DNA from: Pigoraptor vietnamica
Taxonomy: Eukaryota; Opisthokonta; Filasterea
Direction: 5' to 3'
NCBI GenBank assembly: GCA_943704525.1
Contig: CALSCQ010002428.1
Coordinates: 1-46,844 of the forward strand
DNA length: 46,844 nucleotides
The notes beneath the pieces are model-generated. The model was not told the origin of the DNA. It worked only from the letters and a program-made list of their open reading frames with translations, and made no database searches. Positions 41,601-46,844 of this stretch are shown one piece after another. Position 1 is the stretch's first letter. The number at the start of each line of letters is the position of its first letter. Position numbers and translations under genes: made by a program.

Positions 41601-44173
41601 TTCTCCATCTGACGGAAAACTATGGGAAACGAGGCAACCCGAGCGTCTCCGCACGGCTTGCGCAGATGGCTTGAATACCAACGCACAGGACGGCTTTCCC
41701 ACCTTCCACGATTTCCACATGTTCCGCGTCCGTCGTCGGAGCGCCTTCGTTCACCTGAGGCACGACGCCGGGGACTTCCTCGATGATGGGCATGTCGATC
41801 GCGTGCGAGCGATCGCTCGAAATCAGCGAGCGGTCGACACTGCCCCTCGCGCGGCGTATCATACTAAGCGGCATCGACGGAGACTCTTCTTCAGCCGCTG
41901 ACTCCTCCCCCTGCGCGCCCTCCCCACTCTCCGCAATCACGCCTCCGTAGCCTGCCGTGTCCTCCATGGCGCTGATAAATATGTCCGCCGCCGGCTCCTC
42001 CGCGAGGATGGCCTTGAGCTCGACCTTGAGCTTCCGCTTCTCCAGGCGCACCTTGGCGTCGGCGCGACTGAGGGCGGTGGGCACGTGAGCAAAGCAGATG
42101 AGCCCCAGCATGTACAGCAGCGCGTACGGCCAGTCCGAGCCCGTCGCAGTCGATAGCCCCGTCAGGCACACGATCGACACGCTGAACAGCAGCACCATCA
42201 TTGCGAGGGTGGGGTACCGCGTCGTCCGTAGGATCGCGGAAGCAAGCTCGTAGAACTCTCCCCGGAGGTACGAGTCGCGAAACATTTCCACGCGTCCCGT
42301 CGATTCGAGCAGGTTGCCGTGGCTGTTGACCGACGCCCTCAGCTGCGTCGCGGTTGCGTCGATGGCGCGCGCCGCCTTCTGCACGCTCTTCGCGAGGCGG
42401 GTCATTGCGTGAAAGACGAGGAGGAGGTACTCGAGCACGACCGCCTGGATGGTGCACGCGACGACGAGAAATGCCAGCGCGAACATGTTGAGCGGCCACG
42501 CGCCAATGGCGCCGTACCACGGGTGGTTCCGGAAGTAGGCGAGGACGCCGCCGCCGCCGTGCGTGGCCTCGTACAGCGAGACCGTCCACAGCGAGAAGGC
42601 GGATATCACGGGAAGACACATCGAGGCTATCATGCTGCGACGTCGGTTCCTGAGGTTGTTGCAGAAGGCCTGCGGGTCGCCCATAAAGTTGGCCAGCCGC
42701 TCGAAGAAAGTCGTCGGGCGCGACACGAGGAAGATCGTGTACGTCATCGCGATGGCAAACGACGCGAGCAGCATGGTGAAATTGGCGTTGGCCGTGTTGG
42801 CGTCGCTCACGTGGATCGACTTGTCGAAGAACCGCGCCGCCGCCAAGCCCGTCGTCACCCACGTGAGAAGGAGCAGCGTCAGCCGATACGCGACAAAGAG
42901 CCCGCGCAGCCATCCGTTGAGATCGATCGGGACGATCAGGGCGAGCGCGCACATCCAGCGGCCGATCGCGAGCTGCTCCAACGCCGCGCGCCGCTTTCGC
43001 CTGTTCTCCTGAACCTGCGTCATGAGCTGCTGGAGGTCTATGCCGTGCAGCACCGCGAACTCCTCGGGCCCGTTCGTCGTCGCCGTCGTCTGCAGCGCGG
43101 CGGCTGCGGCAACTGCGGCCGCGGGCGACTCTCCCTCACGGAGTGCATGCGAGGTCAACAGCCCGTTTCCCCCAAGCCCGCCTGTCGTTGCGACGCCCCC
43201 GGCCGCGTTTGCGCGGGCCATCATGGCGCGGACGAGCTGCGCGACCTCTTGGCAGTCTTCCGTTTCAAAGCGCCGCTGGCTGAGAAAGTTGCTAACGATG
43301 CGCTTCGAGGGGACCTCCACCATCGGTTTTGCGTCGGGACCCGTCACACCGCTCAGGAGCATGTTCGCGAGGACATCGCCGTTGAGGAATTGCGCGTTTT
43401 GAGGCAGCCGCGCAGACGTGCTCGTCGATGTGTCGGACATTTCGCTGACGCGCGACTTGCGCGACTGAGAAGGGGGTGCGAGCGTTGGCATTGCGACACG
43501 CCCATGCCACGACACAATCAACGCAAGCACGTACAACGACACACAAACACACATACACATACACACACAGAGCACACACACAGAACAAGTACGGACATAG
43601 ACACACCCACGTCACTCGCACCGGTGACCACGGTTATGTATAATAGGCCCCGCACACACCAAAGATGATGCGAGACGGAGACACGCCTGCGAACACGCAT
43701 CCAACAACATCGCTTACCATGTGCTTGTCCGACTCATTCTCCGAGCTCGTGGGGTCCGTCCTAGTGCTGCCGTTCCGCGAATCCGAGGGGCCGCTGCCGT
43801 CGTCCCGTACCGGCGGCAGATTCTCCTGCCCGCTCGAGAAGACATTGTTGAATACGGCGTCGAGCGCGGGGTTCACGGGCGCCCGCGGCTTCTTCGCTTT
43901 ACCCCGCGACGCGTGCGCGGCACTCGGCGACTCCGGCAATTTTCCCGACGTCGCCTCGCTGCCCGACGCGGACCCAAACACGTTTGTGAATGCAGCGTCA
44001 ATCTGCACGTTCTGAATCTCTTTTTGCTTGGCCGCGTGGGGCTCGCCGTAGCGGAAGGGCGCGCCGTCCACTGCCTGGCCCACGATCCCAGTCGACTCAC
44101 GCGGTGTGTCGGTGACTGCGCCGGGGAGGCCCTCGCTCTCCCCGCCAGCGCCCGCTGGGCCCGGCGAGTCCAT
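38683..44173 (-). CDS. Very large polytopic membrane protein, unknown family
   Basis: Exons (minus): 43718-44173, 41703-43464, 41046-41573, 39705 or 39743 to 40689, 39320-39670, 38978-39116, 38683-38817; about 1450 aa. The N-terminal ~270 residues are polar (two similar blocks, IDAAFTNVFGSASGS and LDAVFNNVFSSGQEN). First membrane half: about six or seven hydrophobic segments such as ANFTMLLASFAIAMTYTIFL and YPTLAMMVLLFSVSIVCLTG. Then a ~230-residue cytosolic-type linker with basophilic-kinase sites (RRMS, RRSS). Second half: about eight segments including TAMMTIASLYGVAIHIILVG and LILMLAIGYLIDFVSTIW, ending LTLVHLVDFSFLTS. The twin-half layout suggests a channel, receptor or transporter, but no signature was recognised. 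The junction between 39743 and 39670 is unresolved (one phase-correct option gives a 34-nt intron). It could be two genes split at intron 40690-41045, though the second half lacks an early ATG. Confidence 0.7.
38861..38927. repeat. CA-rich tract in membrane-protein intron
   Basis: Interrupted CA repeat on the plus strand inside intron 38818-38977 of the minus-strand gene, hence UG-rich in the transcript. Confidence 0.85.
39152..39219. repeat. 17-bp minisatellite, four units
   Basis: Four head-to-tail copies of GGGCGGGAGTTTGACGA (first copy with one T for C), exactly 68 bp, inside intron 39117-39319. Near-identity shows recent expansion. Confidence 0.95.
40787..40979. repeat. About 90-bp tandem duplication in an intron
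   Basis: Copy 1 about 40787-40875 and copy 2 about 40888-40979 share AATGAACC.GCAAAGTC, the exact block CTATGAACATTGGCGCATAC and CCAACAGCACAC. The offset is about 101 bp with scattered differences. It lies in intron 40690-41045. Confidence 0.9.
43538..43590. repeat. CA-rich tract in the first intron of the membrane-protein gene
   Basis: Interrupted CA repeat on the plus strand in intron 43465-43717 of a minus-strand gene, so UG-rich in the transcript and upstream of the acceptor. Confidence 0.85.
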
Positions 44174-44954
44174 TTGTGTGCGCGCGCGTGACACAAGTGT
44201 CACGGCGGCAAGGCGTTCTTACCGCGCTGATGTGAGGGCCATCTTGGCACACCCCGACGCAGCGGGAAGACGACGGGGTCGTATACCGCGGGCACGGAGC
44301 CACAATGTCCGCAATACGCACAGTTTGGAGGCGAATGAAGCGGCGTCGTCCGCGCCGCAATATTGTGTTGGCGAATGCGAGTGGGAATGGGTACAGGGCT
44401 CAAAGTGTGGCAAGGCCCAATGCACACAGAGGCGCACGCGCACGTGTAAGCACTACACGTTTGCCTCTACGCTTTGAGCGAAATTGCAACGCCGCTGTGC
44501 GTTTTCGAACTGGCAGCGAATCGAGTGAAGTGAGGGCCGTCTGAGTTGACGGCGTTTTTTAAGCCGTTTTATTTTTGGCAGCGGATATAAATCGCGCCAA
44601 CCAATCGCAGCGACTCGTAGTGGTTGCCCATGACAACGACGCATCTGATTTGGTATACAGCATCTCATATTGCCCAAATATGGCCTTTTAGTACTGCAAG
44701 GAAACAGAGGTGTGATGTTCCAAGTTGCCCTATGACGCAAGGTGGGAGTTTGCTGGTGTTAGGGTGAGCGTTCCGCAATGTGTGGAAGTTACGCCAACGT
44801 GTATTTTCGCTGCGTGCGACTGCTTGGCCAGCAAGCCCGCACAAAACCTCATGCGTACTGCGCGGGGTCGTACTTGCGCGTGCGCTCTTCCCTCAGCGCA
44901 ATCCTATGGAGTGTCCTCCGCTCCGTACGAGTTTCGCGGAACACAAAGTTGGGC
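44174..44954. other. Intergenic between mL38 and the membrane-protein gene
   Basis: 781 bp with no supported gene. A T/A-rich block (44555-44600) has GATATAAATC and CCAATC elements that may belong to a promoter. For the minus-strand membrane gene they lie about 400 bp upstream of its ATG. Short frames at 44725-44990 carry no recognisable motif. Confidence 0.4.
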
Positions 44955-46704
44955 TCAGATCCGGCCGCTGCGAGCATGGGAAGTGTAAATGACCTGCACA
45001 TGCTCCACAAACCGCACTTCTTCAAGGAGATAAGGTTGTGCGACCAAGAAACACACCAATTTGGGCCGCAAATGTGCTAGACACGGACTCGTCCCAAAGG
45101 CTTTGGAAGAAGCAGAGTCCCACTGGCTCGAGGTTGAGGGACGTTCGCAGGTAGGGGAGGCGTATGCCCCTCCGGTCCATCCACGTGCTGCACGACAGTG
45201 AAGGAGCATGAGCACACAACTCGCAGATGTCGGTATCTATGAGCCAGACGAGACAAAGGGTAAGGACGAGAGTGTGTGCGCATGACACCTGCCGCGTCCG
45301 TGCAACAGACCAGAGAGGTGCTTCCACACACCCGTAAGCATCGCGGTCCGTCTTGAATTCCTCGGGATTCGACTTGACACGAAGCGTTTCCATGGCCATA
45401 TCGGCATCGTTCAGCTTGCCGTTTGGCTGCTCGTAGAGGACAAAAGCGTAGCGGTGGAAGCCCGTGTTGTGCAGGGGAACGGGCTGGATGTACGGCACGG
45501 TGGTGGTGCCCTTCGACAGGTCGGCCCCGGGAATGTTCGTGCTGCAGAGATGCGACAGACGTGAGTGGACGACGCCATAAGCAGAGGAGTGGTGCTTGCG
45601 TGATTTGTTTGCATGCATTATGCGGTGTGGCGTGGGGAGTGGATTGTGGTGTGCGATGCAAGTCCCAGTAGCAACCCAGATAGGCACTCACACGAGCCAA
45701 TGGCAGAGTCCTGCGTTCTTGTGGAGGAGGTTGCCATCTGAAACAGAGAACGAGAGTGAGCGAGATGCTTCAAGCAGCCACGTGGAGGGGAAAAAAGGCC
45801 TCTAGAAATCCGAGAACGTACCGGGCGAAACGAGCGCAAGCGTGTGCAGCTTGTCGGCCGAGAGCGGCTCGAACTTAACGGCCGGCGGTTTGGACGTCTG
45901 CCGATCAAATGGATGCGCACGTATCTTAAGCACTCAATCATGAGCATTCGCGCAGGTGGTCTGGGGTGGCAACTACCAAAACACGTGCGCAAAACCCAAC
46001 GACGAATGGGGGCGCGTGCAAAACAGTGAAACAGAGTATAAACCACACGTGACGCGACACACAGAAGCTCCGACGCCCACCTCGGCCGCGGGAATGAAGT
46101 TGCCGCGGTAGGCGACGGCCTTGCCCTCGTTGTATGACGCAATGAGGTTCACTTTCGGATCAAACGCAACACCAATGGCCTGTTCAAACAGCGCATAGTG
46201 CGACGCCATCGCCCTCACCTGCGCGTGACAGCGGCGGGGACGTTAGAGACAAGCAGAAGCTTCAAGACGCAGGCCCGTCTCAGAGTGTTGCGCTTCTCAG
46301 GCAACAAACGCAAGGACGTTGTTTGCGAAACGAGAAATAGAGAGGCACCCACGATTTCGTGAAATCCACCCTTGACAAACGCCGCGTTGTCCATGACGCG
46401 GAGGTCGGGCAGCTTGACCGTCTCTGAGAATGGCCACAAAAGACGAATAAGCGGAACGATCTCCGTGTACTGCAGAATAACGAGGACGTGCGAGTTGTGC
46501 ACACAATATAGGGTGTGTTGAAGCACGTGCCACAGAATAGAGTGTATGTCACGCACCTGTCAGTGTGCGCGCGGCCTTCTCCAGCTTTGGATCTTGTCTG
46601 CGGAGGCGGATGGCCTCCTTGATGGCGGCATGCTCGGCGAGAACCTCGGGCGAGACTTCCGAGAGCGGTTTGGTGGCGCCTGCAGTCGATACGATTGCGT
46701 GAGA
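44955..46704 (-). CDS. MRPL38: Mitochondrial large-subunit ribosomal protein mL38 (PEBP fold), 5' end beyond right edge
   Basis: Exons (minus): 46557-46704, 46353-46423, 46081-46218, 45822-45897, 45692-45737, 45332-45541, 45057-45187, 44955-45019; 294 aa of C-terminal sequence in frame, the N-terminal exon being missing. Matches to mL38/PEBP: PDGNLLHKNAGLCHWLVTNI (spliced), VPYIQPVPLHNTGFHRYAFV (core PEBP block), then EPVGLCFFQSLWDESVSSTF, the mL38 C-terminal signature (LSFFQCRWDDSV in animals). Upstream blocks are VKLPDLRVMDNAAFVKGGFH and LIASYNEGKAVAYRGNFIP. mL38 sits at the central protuberance of the mitoribosome. The last intron (45020-45056) would be only 37 nt; reading through it instead stops after VFLGRTTLSP. 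The first listed exon begins after a CAG that follows a long TG run. Confidence 0.88.
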
Positions 46705-46728
46705 CTGCATTCTTTGTACAGGTGACTT

Positions 46729-46844
<116 letters not shown>

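Noticed and set aside
44725-44990. Plus-strand frames in the mL38/membrane-protein gap
   Set aside because: No motif, and they overlap the mL38 3' exon antisense.

Overview
This is a nuclear window from a GC-rich eukaryote. Thirteen protein genes can be modelled, twelve of them split by short spliceosomal introns (mostly 60-190 nt) whose donors nearly all begin GTG (GTGCG, GTGAG, GTGGG) and whose acceptors end CAG or TAG. The gene set is an EPAC-like cAMP-responsive RapGEF, the RZZ kinetochore subunit ROD/KNTC1, ACOT11/12-type thioesterase, SPO11, a PDZD8-like SMP protein, a RUFY-like RUN protein, RPUSD4-like pseudouridine synthase and mitoribosomal mL38. It points to a unicellular relative of animals and fungi (an opisthokont or a close amorphean). 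I cannot name the species. No bacterial, plastid, viral or retroelement sequence was recognised.

Layout, left to right: (1) <1-4022 minus, EPAC-like RapGEF with its catalytic end beyond the left edge; (2) 4023-5287, a gene-poor stretch with diverged ~127-bp tandem repeats and a CA/CT tract; (3) 5288-7227 plus, a coiled-coil/RD-rich protein; (4) 7582-15198 minus, complete ROD/KNTC1; (5) 15423-17209 plus, double-hotdog acyl-CoA thioesterase, head-to-head with ROD; (6) 17301-20820 minus, WD40 protein with a long disordered N-terminus; (7) 21172-22906 minus, acidic zinc-finger-like protein; (8) 23499-28477 minus, the most striking gene, encoding TM-SMP-C1-C2-DH-PH-coil-GRAM in one polypeptide; (9) 29220-31982 minus, SPO11 with 13 exons; (10) 32275-34700 plus, mitochondrial RluA-type pseudouridine synthase, head-to-head with SPO11; (11) 35735-37606 plus, RUN-domain/coiled-coil protein; (12) 37748-38309 minus, small C2H2 protein with TATA and CCAAT boxes; (13) 38683-44173 minus, a very large polytopic membrane protein of unknown family; (14) 44955-46704 minus, mL38, cut at the right edge where the window ends in a long CA repeat.

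How the genes relate: this is ordinary eukaryotic gene packing, not operons. Two head-to-head pairs (ROD/thioesterase, SPO11/pseudouridine synthase) share promoters of 224 and 292 bp, each with an E2F-like octamer, which would fit cell-cycle or meiotic control of ROD and SPO11. The SMP-RhoGEF-GRAM protein would couple non-vesicular lipid transfer at a membrane contact to Rho GTPase activation. That combination is the best candidate here for something undescribed.

Exon joins were made by eye from splice signals, reading phase and family similarity. Where the junction is uncertain this is stated. For most genes the exon lengths sum to a multiple of three with no internal stop, which supports the models.
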